This document shows, piece by piece, positions 22,660-32,940 of a DNA stretch of 64,000 bases (the stretch's first letter is position 1; every line of letters begins with the position of its first letter). The stretch lies in assembly GCF_011386835.1 (NCBI RefSeq), contig NC_088798.1, forward strand, positions 868,001 through 932,000, given 5' to 3'. This DNA comes from Chrysemys picta bellii. Lineage: Eukaryota > Chordata > Testudines > Emydidae. The notes below the pieces were generated by a model. The model was not told the DNA's origin and searched no databases. It saw nothing but the letters and a program-made list of their open reading frames with translations. The translations under genes were made by a program, and so were the position numbers.

Positions 22660-23035
22660 CACCTTCCATATGAGGATCTCAAAGCAACTTACAAACAGTA
22701 AGGAATGTATCCCCACTGAGTAAATAGTGACTTACCAAAGACCTCAAAAACCCTGTGTAGATCATAGTTCTACTTCCAATATTATACTTTAACCCAAGGG
22801 TTCTCAAAGTGGGGGTCGGGACCCCTCAGGGGTCGTGAGGTTATTACAAGGGGGGTCGCGAGCAGTCAGCCTCCACACCAAACCTCGCTTTGCCTCCAGC
22901 ATTTATAATGGTGTTAAATATATTAAAAAGTGTTTTTAATTGTTAAGGGGGGGGTCGCACTCAGAGGCTTGCTATGTGACAGGGGTCACCAGTACAAAAG
23001 TTTGAGAACCCCTGGTTTAACCACACCACTAACCT
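22660..23035 (-). repeat. MIR-like SINE, interrupted by a hAT element
   Basis: Left of the insertion, 'ggatctcaaagcaacttaca', 'agtgacttaccaaag' and the 'tactttaacc' tail follow the complement of the MIR core. The pattern resumes after 23014 with 'ccacaccacta'. It is an old SINE copy, strongly diverged. Confidence 0.62.
22795..23014. mobile_element. hAT-like non-autonomous element (220 bp)
   Basis: The termini CAAGGGTTCTCAAA and TTTGAGAACCCCTG are inverted repeats. The flanks are CTTTAACC (22787-22794) and GTTTAACC (23015-23022). The interior ('tttgcctccagcatttataa', 'tggtgttaaatatattaaaa') is nearly identical to the element at 32738-32932, proving a dispersed family. Confidence 0.92.
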
Positions 23036-23954
23036 TCCTTTCCAAGGCTTTGTTTTAACACTAGTAACAGGGTGATATTGACAGCTTCAAAAGGACATTA
23101 ATTTACAAAAAGATGATTTTAAAAGTCCATTAGAGCACAGAACAAATGTTACAAGGAAACAGTCACATTTCTCTAATGTTCTCTGTTTCTTTTCCAATTA
23201 TTCATCTAAGATTTGGTGCATAATCGATTTGTAGTTTACCATAGAAAGATCAAGACTACAACAGAGGCATTGTAATCACCTTTCTCTTCCTATTACCCTA
23301 TATAAGGAAGTCATTTGGCATCCAAGTTGTTGCTTTGTTCACAGATTGACTTCAGCACAGTATACATTGTAATCTTACTGAATGGTAAGAAAGTATAAGG
23401 GAAAAGGACTAATAGTTTTGTATGAACTTATCTTTGAAAACTTTCAAGATGATTTGAAATAGGATTGTTTACATATTAAATTGAAAATGTATCTCAGTGT
23501 AATGTTATGACTTCAGATTTCAATGCCTAAAAGCCAGGAAATATTAATATTAAAACTGTTCTAACAATTGGCATGTTGCCTGCCCCCTTTTGCCTGTGCA
23601 TTATGATACTGGCTTTAATCTTTGATAACAAACAGTTTCTCAAATACAATATATGATGCACACTTTTTTGCAGTTATTTAATTTTGGAAATTATTTCATT
23701 TAAATTACTTGAAACATTTTTCTACAAGACCTGAACAATATAAATATTGTATGTGATTCTGGTTTTACCAAATGGGACGTGTGCTCCTAACTCCCATAGG
23801 CACTTCTGAAAATCTCCCTCTAACTCGAGTAAATGTGTATACCTAGGTACTGTATACCTAGGCACCACCCTAGCAGCTCCCATTGGCTGTGGGTCTCGGG
23901 CAACACTCCCCCCTCCCCCCCCGGAGCACCTGCAGCACCCCTCCCTGAAAGCAC
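23036..23954. other. Unassigned non-coding stretch
   Basis: AT-rich sequence, with a C-rich patch near 23870-23945 that may belong to the following hAT-like element. No gene is supported. Confidence 0.45.
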
Positions 23955-24078
23955 CCAAGATTTAGTCAGGGGTATATAGTACAAGTCATGGACAGATCAC
24001 CGGCTGTGAATTTTTGTTTACTGCCAGTAACCTGTTCATGACTTTTACTAAAAATACCCGTGACTAAAACGTAGCTTT
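23955..24078. mobile_element. Fold-back fragment of the TAAGGCT hAT-like family
   Basis: The left arm (23961-24000: 'tttagtcaggggtatatagt', then 'acaagtcatggacagatcac') is the imperfect complement of the right arm (24027-24067: 'cctgttcatgacttttacta', then 'aaaatacccgtgactaaa'). The right arm matches the right terminus of 11014-11444; the left arm matches 50005-50040. A clean target duplication was not found. Confidence 0.65.
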
Positions 24079-24114
24079 ACCTATGAGATACTTACAGACT
24101 GTGATCAAGTAATT

Positions 24115-25500
24115 GCTTAACCTTTTCTTTGTTAAACTAAGTAGATTGAGCTCTTTGAGTCTGTTGCCCTAAGGCAGGGGTTCTCAAACTGTGGGTCGTG
24201 ACCCCATTTTAATGGGGTCGTCAGGGCTGGTATTAGACATGCTGGGGCCCGGGACAAAAGCCCAACGGCTTCAGCTCTGGGTGGCGGGGGTCAGGTTACT
24301 GGCCCTCCTCCTAGGGCTGAAGCCCTTGGGCTTTGTGCCCCTCCCTCACCCAGGGTGACGGGGTTCAGGCTTTGGCTTTGGCCCTCCCCGACGGGGTCAC
24401 AGGGCTCAGGCTTTGGTCCCCCCTGCTGGGGTCGTGTAGTAATTTTTGTTGTCAAAAGGGGTCATGGTGCAATGAAGTTTGAGAGCCCCTTCTCTAAGGC
24501 ATGTTTTCTAATCCTTTAACCATTCTCATGGCTCTTCTCTGAACCCTCTCCAGTTTCTCAATATCCTTCTTGAATTGTGGGTACCAGAACTGGATCCAGT
24601 ATTCCAACAGTGGTCACACCAGTGCTAGATACAGAGGTAAAACAATCTCTCTACTTTTATTTGAGATGCACCTGGTTAAACATTCCAGGGTTGCATTAGC
24701 TCTTTTGGCCACAGTATCATATTGGGAGCTCTTGTTCAGCTGATTACCCACCATCACCCCCAAATCATTTTCAGAGTCACTGCTTCCCAGGATACAGTCC
24801 CTATCATGTAAGTATGGCCTGCATTCTTTGTTCCCAGATGTGTACATTTACAATATTCACATTAAAACTCTTATTGTTTGCTTGTGCCCTGTTCACCAAG
24901 CAATCGAGATTGCTCTGAATCAGAGACCTGCCCTCTTCATTATTTACCTCTCCCCCAATTTCTGTGGTGATTTTGTGTTTTCTTCCAGGTCATTGATAAA
25001 GATTTAAATAGCATATGGCCAAGAACCAATCTCTGTGGGACCCCGCTGGAAACATACCCTCTCAATGATGATTCCTTATTTATAGTTGCATTTTGAGATC
25101 TATCAGTTAGATAATTTTTAATCCATCTATTGTGTTCCATGTTAATTTTATATTCTAGTTGTCATGTGGTACCAAGTCAAACACCTTACAAAAGTCTAAA
25201 TATATGACATCAACACTATTACCTTTATCAACCAAATTTGTAATCTCATCAGAAAAATATATCAAGTAATTTGACAAGATTTATTTTTTATAAACGCATG
25301 TTGATTTGCATTAATTACATTACCCTCCTTTAATTCTTCATTAACCGAGTCCTGTATCAGCCGTTCCATTATCTTGCCCGGGATCGATGTGAGACTGACA
25401 TATATACCCAGGTCATCCCTTTTCCCCTTTTATAAATGGGCACAACCTTAGCTTTCTTCCAGTCTTCTGGAACTTCCCCGGTGCTCCAGTTTGCCAAGAT
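24115..25500 (-). mobile_element. CR1 LINE, minus strand, interrupted by a hAT element
   Basis: This copy is the same subfamily as 10382-12725 (shared 'agattgagctctttgagtct', 'ccaggtcattgataaa'). ORF2 relics include AFV-type C-terminal sequence, a CGTPLE-like RT block near 25030-25060 and, near 25380-25480, VPEDWKKAKVVPIYK. It is split by a 317-bp element at 24174/24492. Confidence 0.88.
24175..24491. mobile_element. hAT-like non-autonomous element (317 bp), nested in CR1
   Basis: It begins CAGGGGTTCTCAAACT and ends AGTTTGAGAGCCCCTT. The flanks CCCTAAGG (24167-24174) and CTCTAAGG (24492-24499) form an 8-bp duplication with one mismatch. Removing it restores the CR1 sequence 'gttgccctaaggcatgtttt'. 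The GC-rich centre differs from the 195-220 bp copies, so this is a sister family with the same termini. Confidence 0.9.
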
Positions 25501-25715
25501 GGAGTTAGAGTAAATGAAAGAAAAATATGTATCTGTAAGAAAGGAACAGTAAATGGCATGCAAGCAAAATCCTATTCTTCTGTGAAGACGTTCACCACTG
25601 ACTTTTGTGCGATACTATCGTTGCTTCACATAGGCACTTGATATTCTCTGACCTGCTTTGTATTTGCCTGTACTAGTTCACAAGATGCTGGGGACAGGGA
25701 ATGCTTTATGTTTCT

Positions 25716-25839
25716 CAAAAAGAACAGGAGTACTTGTGGCACCTTAGAGACTAACAAATGTATTAGTCTCTAAGGTGCCACAAGTACTCCTGTTCTTTTT
25801 GCGGATACAGACTAACACGGCTGCTACTCTGAAACCTGT
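25716..25839 (+). repeat. Fold-back SINE-like element with perfect 38-bp stem
   Basis: Positions 25717-25754 and 25763-25800 are perfect inverted copies of 38 bp around an 8-bp loop. The tail 'acagactaacacggctgcta' follows. The whole is bordered by identical 12-bp repeats CTTTATGTTTCT (25704-25715 and 25840-25851), a retroposition-style duplication. The tail motif is shared with 32597-32721. It is probably a SINE copy whose truncated 5' part was duplicated in inverted orientation at insertion. Confidence 0.85.
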
Positions 25840-27294
25840 CTTTATGTTTCTGTAGCTCTGAAATTCCATTCATGCTTATTTATTAAGTGACATCAATTTT
25901 AATGGTTAGAGGGCCAAACACCTCTCTTCTGGTGTGCTGATACATGTGCATAATACTCTTCTTGAAGGAACAAGTATATGTCCAGTCACAGTTCTGGATG
26001 GGATGCTCCATTTACTGCCTTGATAAATGTAAAAGTACTAAGCGGAAGCAGCAGGTACTACAATATCAACAGCAACACCTGATGCTTAAAGAGCCTTGAT
26101 TCGTAGTCCCCCAGGTAGGTGTCATGAGCATTTCTTCATATTTGGAGTTAGGGAGAATCTCTCTCCCTTGCATTGAATTCCTTGTCAGCCATTACTGTAT
26201 TTATGGCCATAATGGAGGCTGCAGCAGCTAAACCGAGACAGAATGGAATGTATATACATCCATATCTCAGTTTTTTTACATCTAATAGTGCCTGGTGTCA
26301 GAATGTGTGAAATATTTGAATCACATCTTTATTTGTTACAAAAGAGCCATCTAATATCATCATAACATATTCCTTCCTTGCATTCGATTTTCAGTACAAA
26401 ATTTGGATTGTGTTTTTAGTCATGTTTTGCTGCTTTGAATGAGAACTGTTCTCTTGGGCCAGATGGCATCTGCCACTGAAGTAGTACCTTGGGCAAAATT
26501 ACTAGATCAGCCATTTCAATACGTGTTTCCAAGATCTGGAAAGTTGAGGAGAATAGATCTTTAGATAACTTACCTCTCCCTGGGGATTTGGAAAACAAAT
26601 AATTAGGTGAACTGGGGGGAGGGGGAGGAGTAGGAAGCTAGTCCAAGAAATACTACCTTCTAAATATGACCTTCTAAACTTAAAAAAAACCAACGGTAGC
26701 CTTTACACACACAGGACAGCAGTCAAAATTTTGTTCTTAGTTAAGACAAATTATGAAAAATTTCTTGTAGTATTTCTGGTAACATGTAGCCGATACAGCA
26801 GGAGTTTTATTTAATAAAGATTTAAATAGCATAGGGCCAAGAACTATTAAATGTGTAAGTTTTCAAATTCTTTACATTTATTCTTGATATCAATAGTTTA
26901 GAAGTTGTATAGAGCAGTGTCGATTTGTTCTCTTGTATTCCTTCTAAATATAGGCTGAGCTAATTTGTAAGGCAAGGTGTTTAGAATTTCTCTAGGTAAG
27001 GTCTGTAGTTTCGAAAGAAGGGATCATCAGCCAGCTCGGAGCATATGAGGAAGGCCAGACCGAACAGTCCCATAGAATGCCAAAGGGCCTGTCAGTTTAG
27101 AGAGATGCTCCAGACCCAGTGCTGTAGATCTCACTTATTAAGCTGAATAAATGTCTAACAAGTAAAGACCATCTTCTCATTCCTTCAAGTAAAGAAAGGA
27201 TATTGTCATGTAATATGGATACACTTCCCTGTTTTGAACAAAAGGCTACTGTATAGAAGAGCCAAGGTTACTAAGTGTTGAGAGTCTCTAGGTT
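25840..27294. other. Unassigned non-coding stretch
   Basis: No gene. A roughly 33-bp match to CR1 (26813-26845, 'gatttaaatagcatagggcc') is the only repeat trace noted. Confidence 0.5.
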
Positions 27295-27419
27295 AGGCTA
27301 AAAGGGGTAAAAATCAAGGGTGATGTCATGCTAGGAGTCTCCTACAGGCCACCTAACCAGGTGGAAGAGGTGGATGAGGCTTTTTAAAACAACTAACAAA
27401 ATCATCCAAAGCCCAAGAT

Positions 27420-27962
27420 TTGGTGGTGATGAGGGACTTAAACTATCCAAATATATGTTGGGAAAATAACACAGCGGGGCACAGATTATCCAACAAGTTC
27501 TTGGACTGCATTGCAGACAACTTTTTATTTCAGAAGGTTGAAAAAGCTACTAAGGGGGAAGCTGTTCTAGACTTGATTTTAACAAATAGAGAGGAACTCG
27601 TTGAGAATTTGAAAGTAGAAGGCAGCTTGGGTGAAAGTGATCATGAAATCATAAAGTTTGCAATTCTAAGGAAGGGTAGAAGGGAGAACAGCAAAATAGA
27701 GACAATGGATTTCAGGAAGGCGGATTTTGGTAAACTCAGAGAGCTGATAGGTAAGGTCCCATGGGAATCAAGACTGAGGGGAAAAACAACTGAGGAGAGT
27801 TGGCAGTATTTCAAAGGGACACTATTAAGGGCCCAAAAGCAAGCTATTCTGCTGGTTAGGAAAGATAGAAAATGTGGCAAAAGACCACCTTGGCTTAACC
27901 ACGAGATCTTGCATGATCTAAAAAATAAAAAGGAGTCATATAAAAAATGGAAACTAGGATAG
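27420..27962 (+). pseudogene. CR1 endonuclease domain fragment
   Basis: This 180-codon frame covers the C-terminal half of the apurinic-type endonuclease of CR1 ORF2. The block normally reading GDFNYP is here R-D-L-N-Y-P (about residues 5-10). The catalytic SDH motif (G-E-S-D-H-E-I-I) is intact near residue 74. The following segment, rich in K and R ([19 protein letters not shown]), is the normal linker. In this nuclease family the GDFN and SDH motifs contribute to the active site, so the G to R and F to L changes probably inactivate it. Confidence 0.88.
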
Positions 27963-28066
27963 ATTACAAAGGATGAATATAAGCAAACAACACAGGAATG
28001 CAGGGGCAAGATTAGAAAGGCAAAGGCACAAAATGAGGAAACTATAGACCAGTTAGTTTAACTTCT

Positions 28067-28706
28067 GTGCCAGGGAAGATAATGGAGCAAGTAATTAAGG
28101 AAATCATCTGCAAACACTTGGAAGGTGGTAAGGTGATAGGAAATAGCCAGCATGGATTTGTAAAGAACAAATCGTGTCAAACCAATCTGATAGCTTTCTT
28201 TGATAGGATAACGAGCCTTGTGGATAAGGGAGAAGCTGTGGATATGGTATACCTAGACTTTAGTAAGGCATTTGATATGGTCTCGCATGATATTCTTATC
28301 GATTAAACTAGGCAAATACAATTTAGATGGGGCTACTATAAGGTGGATGCATAACTGGCTGGATAACCGTATTCAGAGAGTTGTTATTAATGGTTCCCAA
28401 TCCTGCTGGAAAAGCATAACAAGTGGGGTTCCGCAGGGGTCTGTTTTGGGACCGGCTCTGTTCAATATCGTCATTAACGACTTAGATATTGGCATAGAAA
28501 GTATGCTTATTAAGTTTGCGGATGATACCAAACTGGGAGGGATTGCAACTGCTTTGGAGGACAGGGTCATAATTCAAAATGATCTGGACAAATTGGAGAA
28601 ATGGTCTGAGTTAAACAGGATAAAGTTTAACAAAGACAAATGCAAAGTGCTCCACTTAGGAAGAAAAAAACAGTTTACACATACAGAATGGGAAGAGACT
28701 GTCTAG
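28067..28706 (+). pseudogene. CR1 reverse transcriptase core with one frameshift
   Basis: The first frame (28067-28306) carries PGKIMEQVIKEII, SQHGFVKNKSCQTNL and [14 protein letters not shown]. An extra T near 28303-28304 shifts reading to the second frame (28272-28706) with [16 protein letters not shown], and [10 protein letters not shown] with an intact catalytic F-A-D-D at 28515-28526. A second indel near 28660-28680 shifts into the C-terminal frame. Only small lesions separate the parts, but the upstream deletion means no full protein could be made. Confidence 0.9.
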
Positions 28707-29311
28707 GAAGGAGTATGGCAGAAAGGGATCTAGGGGTTATAGTGGACCACAAGCTAAATATGAGTCAACAGTGTGATGCTGTTGCAAAAAAAGAAAACGT
28801 GATTCTGGGATGTATTAACAGGTGTGTTGTGAGCAAGACACGAGAAGTCATTCTTCCGCTCTACTCTGCTCTGGTTAGGCCTCAGCTGAAGTGTTGTGTC
28901 CTGTTCTGGGCACCGCATTTCAAGAAAGATGTGGAGAAATTGGAAAGGGTCCAGAGAAGAGCAACAAGAATGCTTAAAGGTCTAGAGAACATGACCTATG
29001 AAGGAAGGCTGAAAGAATTGGGTTTGTTTAGTTTGGAAAAGAGAAGACTGAGAGGGGACATGATAGCAGTTTTCAGGTATCTAAAAAGGTGTCGTAAGGA
29101 GGAGGGAGAAAACTTGTTCACCTTAGCCTCTAAGGATCGAACAAGAAGCAATGGGCTTAAACTGCAGCAAGGGAGGTCTAGATTGGACATTAGGAAAAAG
29201 TTCCTAACTGTCAGGGTGGTTAAACACTGGAATAAATTGCCTAGGGAGGTTGTGGAATCTCTGGAGATATTTAAGAGGAGGTTAGATAAATGTCTATCAG
29301 GGATGGTCTAG
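28640..29311 (+). pseudogene. CR1 ORF2 C-terminal region
   Basis: The 223-codon frame covers the conserved tail of CR1 ORF2: [68 protein letters not shown], then DIRKKFLTVRVVKHWNKLPREV and the terminal CLSGMV. It stops at the expected place just before the 3' UTR. This is the longest intact CR1 frame in the window. Confidence 0.9.
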
Positions 29312-29393
29312 ACAGTATTTGGTCCTGCCATGCGGGCAGGGGACTGGTCTTGATGACCTCTCGAGGTCCCTTCCAGTCCTTGAATCTATAACT

Positions 29394-31380
29394 AGTTCAA
29401 ATGGTGAGAGCCCCTCCTAAAAGACATTTCTTTCCAGAGGCTTGGAAGTCCTAATCCCTGCACACCAGGAAAGTGTACCAATAGATGAGAGAAAAATATT
29501 TTAACAAAGAAAACTAAATCAAAATGGTAGAATAGCATGGCACATGCTAAACATTCCCCCCAGCTATGCTATTTATTGTTCCATTGTTGTATCTGATCAT
29601 TCTTCTCTGTTGGCCAGGTTGTTTGTGCTTTTTGGGTCCAGACTGCAGTCTTACTGGGTTTTTTAAAGTACCTAGAATATAGTGTGTATTATATAAATAG
29701 TCTTCTGGTAAATCAGGTGAGCCCTAGTTGCTAACCAGACTGGAATACATGGGTGCTACTGCTGCATCTTCAAGTAAATGTCCTCCAAGTACTTGGATGC
29801 TAAGCATCTGCCGCTAGCTGCAGTTCTGGTCTCAGTCCAGTGTTGTATGGTTCTGGCTCAGACTGATTTCTTCACTTTGATAACTTTTCCTGACAGAAAT
29901 TGCGAAGTCTACAAAGGAGCAAAGATGTTCAGATAATCCAGCTCTCTATCCATACGCTGGTTTTGCTCTTCTACCTACTAAGTCTTTTCTCCAGCTGTTA
30001 TGAACTTTCAGGTGCTATCACGTTTCCACACTTCAATCAGTTGGTTGGATTCCCTGAGCAATTCATGAGAAAGGGGCACAAAATCTTTGGTTGGCCCAGG
30101 AAGGAGATAAATACCTGATAGTACATTTCCAGACAGGATCTCCCCATATCAATTGGTCATTATCAAGATAGAGATCCCTCAGCCTAGGGGAGTAGTAAAT
30201 CTGCAACTTTTTAGTCTCCTATTCAGAACATCTGTCATAAAGGGTGTGATGCATGTGGCAGTTACTTTGACACAAAATTTGGTTAGACAACCCACAAGTG
30301 TTCGACAAAAAACCTACACTTGTTGGAAGGTGTGATATTCCTAAAGGTACAGAGAAGAATTTATCTTCTGTTAATTCTGAAGTCTTTCTGTTCAAAGTCC
30401 ACCCTTGCTAGTGCTTCCTCTTGTGGGCTATTGCCTCCAGAAGTTTTAGACTTTAACAAATTGTTGTCAAGTGTTATCACTGACAAGTAGAGTGGTTCCT
30501 CAGAAAACTTCTATTTTGTAAAAGAGAAAATCAGTCTAAATAGTCCCCTAAATTCTTCGTTAGAGGATAGTAAGGACTTGAACATGCATTTGATATTTAG
30601 TCTTTGTTACCAGATGGCATATATTATATTATACAACTAAAGAGTATATTAAAATCCAGGCTCTGCACCATGGCCTAGCGTTAGTTCCCGTAGATTTGCA
30701 AGTCTCTTCTGCTCATTTAAGGGAATATGTTATTTTTAAATGATTGAAGCCAAAGAAAATTAGACGCGGTCTTCCACAAAGCACACGATTACACTATTAA
30801 TATTAGCATTGCCCTATTTTATGTAAAAGCTTTGGGATTATATGGAATTGAAACAAGAATCCTCATTTGAGTTACCTACAAAACAGAAAAAGATGATGTC
30901 AGACTGGAGACTAATTTTTTGTTATAATGCGGACCTTTTCTTGATGGCCTTGAATTATGTTCTCAGGTACTTAGTACCCATGTCATCAGTTGTGAAGCTT
31001 TATGGGTAAGACTCTGGTCAAGGGATTTTTCTTCAAAGTGTTTAATGATTCTATTTAAGGGCCATCATCTATTTGGAGACAAAATTGACTAAGCACAAAA
31101 GATTTGGTAGCTTGAATAAGGTTCTCGGTTCCCCCTCAGCAGACTAGACTGTTCTTTCATCAGGAACTACACTCTGAAATCTAGATTTAGGTCTCATTTT
31201 CAGTGCTTTTTATCCTGATAGAGGACAAGGGATTGTCTCAGAGCCTCCTATATGTTCAAACCTGAAAGAAGGCTAGATGTAACGAATCTACTCTCCCCTA
31301 TTGACCCCTTCAATGGACAGGATGGCTTATTTCCAGAGACCAGGAAAATACTGTACTTAATGAAGGACAAATGGATATTT
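29394..31380. other. Unassigned non-coding stretch
   Basis: About 2 kb with no recognisable gene. Several short open frames exist on the plus strand (29900-30335) without domain likeness. The stretch could hide an old retroelement, but I cannot support a family. Confidence 0.45.
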
Positions 31381-31385
31381 CCGTT

Positions 31386-31833
31386 TGTCGCGGAGTGTGG
31401 GGGAGTCAGGGCCCTGCACCCCTCTTCCTGAGATTCACTGTGACTCTCAACCAGCCAGTAAAGCAGAAGGTTTATTTAAGGACAGGAACACAGTTTCAAG
31501 CAGAGCGTGTAGGTACGACCAGACCCCCCTCAATTAGGTCCCTCTGGGAGGTTCAGGGAGCTTAGACCCCAGCTTGGGGTTCCCTGCGTTGCACCACCCA
31601 GCCCAAACTGAAACCAAACCAAAACTCCTCCTGCAGCTTCTCTCTTCCCCCTCCCCCCAGCTCCTCCTCTCCTTTGTTCAGTCTCCCGGGCAGAAGGTGT
31701 TAATTCTCCCCACCCCCGTTCCTGGCTCAGGTTACAGCTCAGGTAGCTTCCTTCAAGGGAAGTCCCACATCCCCACTGCAACCCCCCTGCAACATTCCCA
31801 GGTCAAATCTGCCCCGCTCCCTGCTCCGTCACA
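31386..31833 (-). mobile_element. Solo LTR-like element (448 bp)
   Basis: The element starts TGTCGCGGAG and ends CTCCGTCACA, giving TG...CA ends and a 10-bp imperfect inverted terminus. It is bordered by CCGTT at 31381-31385 and 31834-31838, a perfect 5-bp duplication. On the minus strand AATAAA occurs about 100 bp before the 3' end, followed by 'ccttctgctttactggctgg', as in an R-U5 region. No internal retroviral genes flank it, so a solo LTR is the simplest reading. The ORFs across it are shadows. Confidence 0.82.
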
Positions 31834-32359
31834 CCGTTATTTAGCGTTCTTTATAGTTGGAGGAATATTTTCTTTCATTTTATTCCATCTAGTAGCTTCA
31901 AAAGCTGCAATAAACAAACAATGTTGGATTCACTTTGTCATTTATATGAAATTAAAATTAGTTGTCCATTCTCTACTCTTGAAGAGTGTGTAGAGGTGCT
32001 CTCTGTTCTTTCTAGTTTCAGAAAGAACAGAGCAGTTCAAACCTTTACTGCATCTCAAATGGGTGAAACCTTACATCACATACAAGCATTTGAAAATGGA
32101 CACTGCAATCATTCTTTGCTGCAGTATCAGTAGTAACAGTAAACCTTTTGTTATGGGCAGTTTTCATTACAAAGCACAGTCACGTTCAAATAAACATTAA
32201 TACCTTAACCCCTTTCAGGCCAGCACCCCTCTACACCACAGTGCTGTGTTTGACACTTTCAAGGGTAAAATTGACCTTTTAAAGGATCATTTTTAAATGC
32301 TTTCCATAATAAAGGTAGCTTGCTACAGCCTGTAATATTATTTATCTTTTTATCTAGCA

Positions 32360-32530
32360 TGTCCCATATGCAGATCTTGGAGCAGTTTTCAAAGCTGGAT
32401 GAGTTTAGTCTCACCTTATCCCTGTGTAGTGGGTAGGTAGGTCAATATTACCCCACTTTACAGATTTGGAAAGTTAGGAACAGAGAGGTGAAGTAATCTG
32501 TCCAACAGTATTGAAGGCAGCTGGCAGATC
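32360..32530 (-). repeat. MIR-like SINE
   Basis: The pattern 'ccccactttacagatttgga..agagaggtgaagtaatctgtcc' follows the complement of the MIR core ('cattttacagatgaggaaac..aagtaacttgccc'). Confidence 0.7.
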
Positions 32531-32596
32531 AAAATAAATCACTGTGTTGGCATCCTTTCGTCTGCAAGAGATGGTGGGAATTGCAGTCTATGATGT

Positions 32597-32721
32597 CATG
32601 CATCTGAAGAAGTGGGTTTTTTACCCACGAAAGCTTATGCCCCAATAAATTTGTTAGCCTTTAAGGTGCCACCAGACTCCTTGTTGTTTTAGTGGACACA
32701 GACTAACATGGCTGCCCCCTG
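32597..32721 (+). repeat. SINE-like repeat with 12-bp target duplication
   Basis: It is bordered by identical AGTCTATGATGT copies (32585-32596 and 32722-32733). The element contains the reptile-repeat motif 'acccacgaaagcttatgc' and the 3' tail 'acagactaacatggctgcc', which matches the tail of the fold-back element at 25716-25839. A duplication of 12 bp is typical of LINE-mobilised SINEs. Confidence 0.82.
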
Positions 32722-32737
32722 AGTCTATGATGTAGAC

Positions 32738-32932
32738 CAGGGTTCTCAAACTGGGGGTCCGGACCCTTCAGGGGGTCGCGAGCGGTCAGCCTCTACTCCA
32801 AACCCTGCTTTGCCTCCAGCATTTATAATGGTGTTAAATATATTAAAAAGTGTTTTTCACTTATAAGGGGGGTCGCACTCAGAGGCTTGGTATGTGAAAG
32901 GGGTCACCAGTACAAAAGTCTGAGAACCACTC
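32738..32932. mobile_element. hAT-like non-autonomous element (195 bp), perfect 8-bp duplication
   Basis: The termini are CAGGGTTCTCAAACT and AGTCTGAGAACCACTC. The flanks are identical ATGTAGAC copies at 32730-32737 and 32933-32940. The interior is nearly the same as 22795-23014. It inserted immediately beside the SINE, and its left duplicate overlaps the SINE's right duplicate by four bases, so it landed after the SINE. Confidence 0.93.
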
Positions 32933-32940
32933 ATGTAGAC

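Larger units (their letters stand above)
27295..29393 (+). mobile_element. CR1 LINE, plus strand, best preserved copy, internally deleted
   Basis: The copy starts inside the endonuclease domain (GVSYRPPNQVEE at about 27330-27370) and ends with the CR1 3' UTR. Around 28037-28040 the linker ([11 protein letters not shown]) jumps directly to the RT motif [13 protein letters not shown], so several hundred bases of linker and early RT are missing. The 3' region is long and open (28640-29311). It appears younger than most copies here because few indels separate the pieces. Confidence 0.93.
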
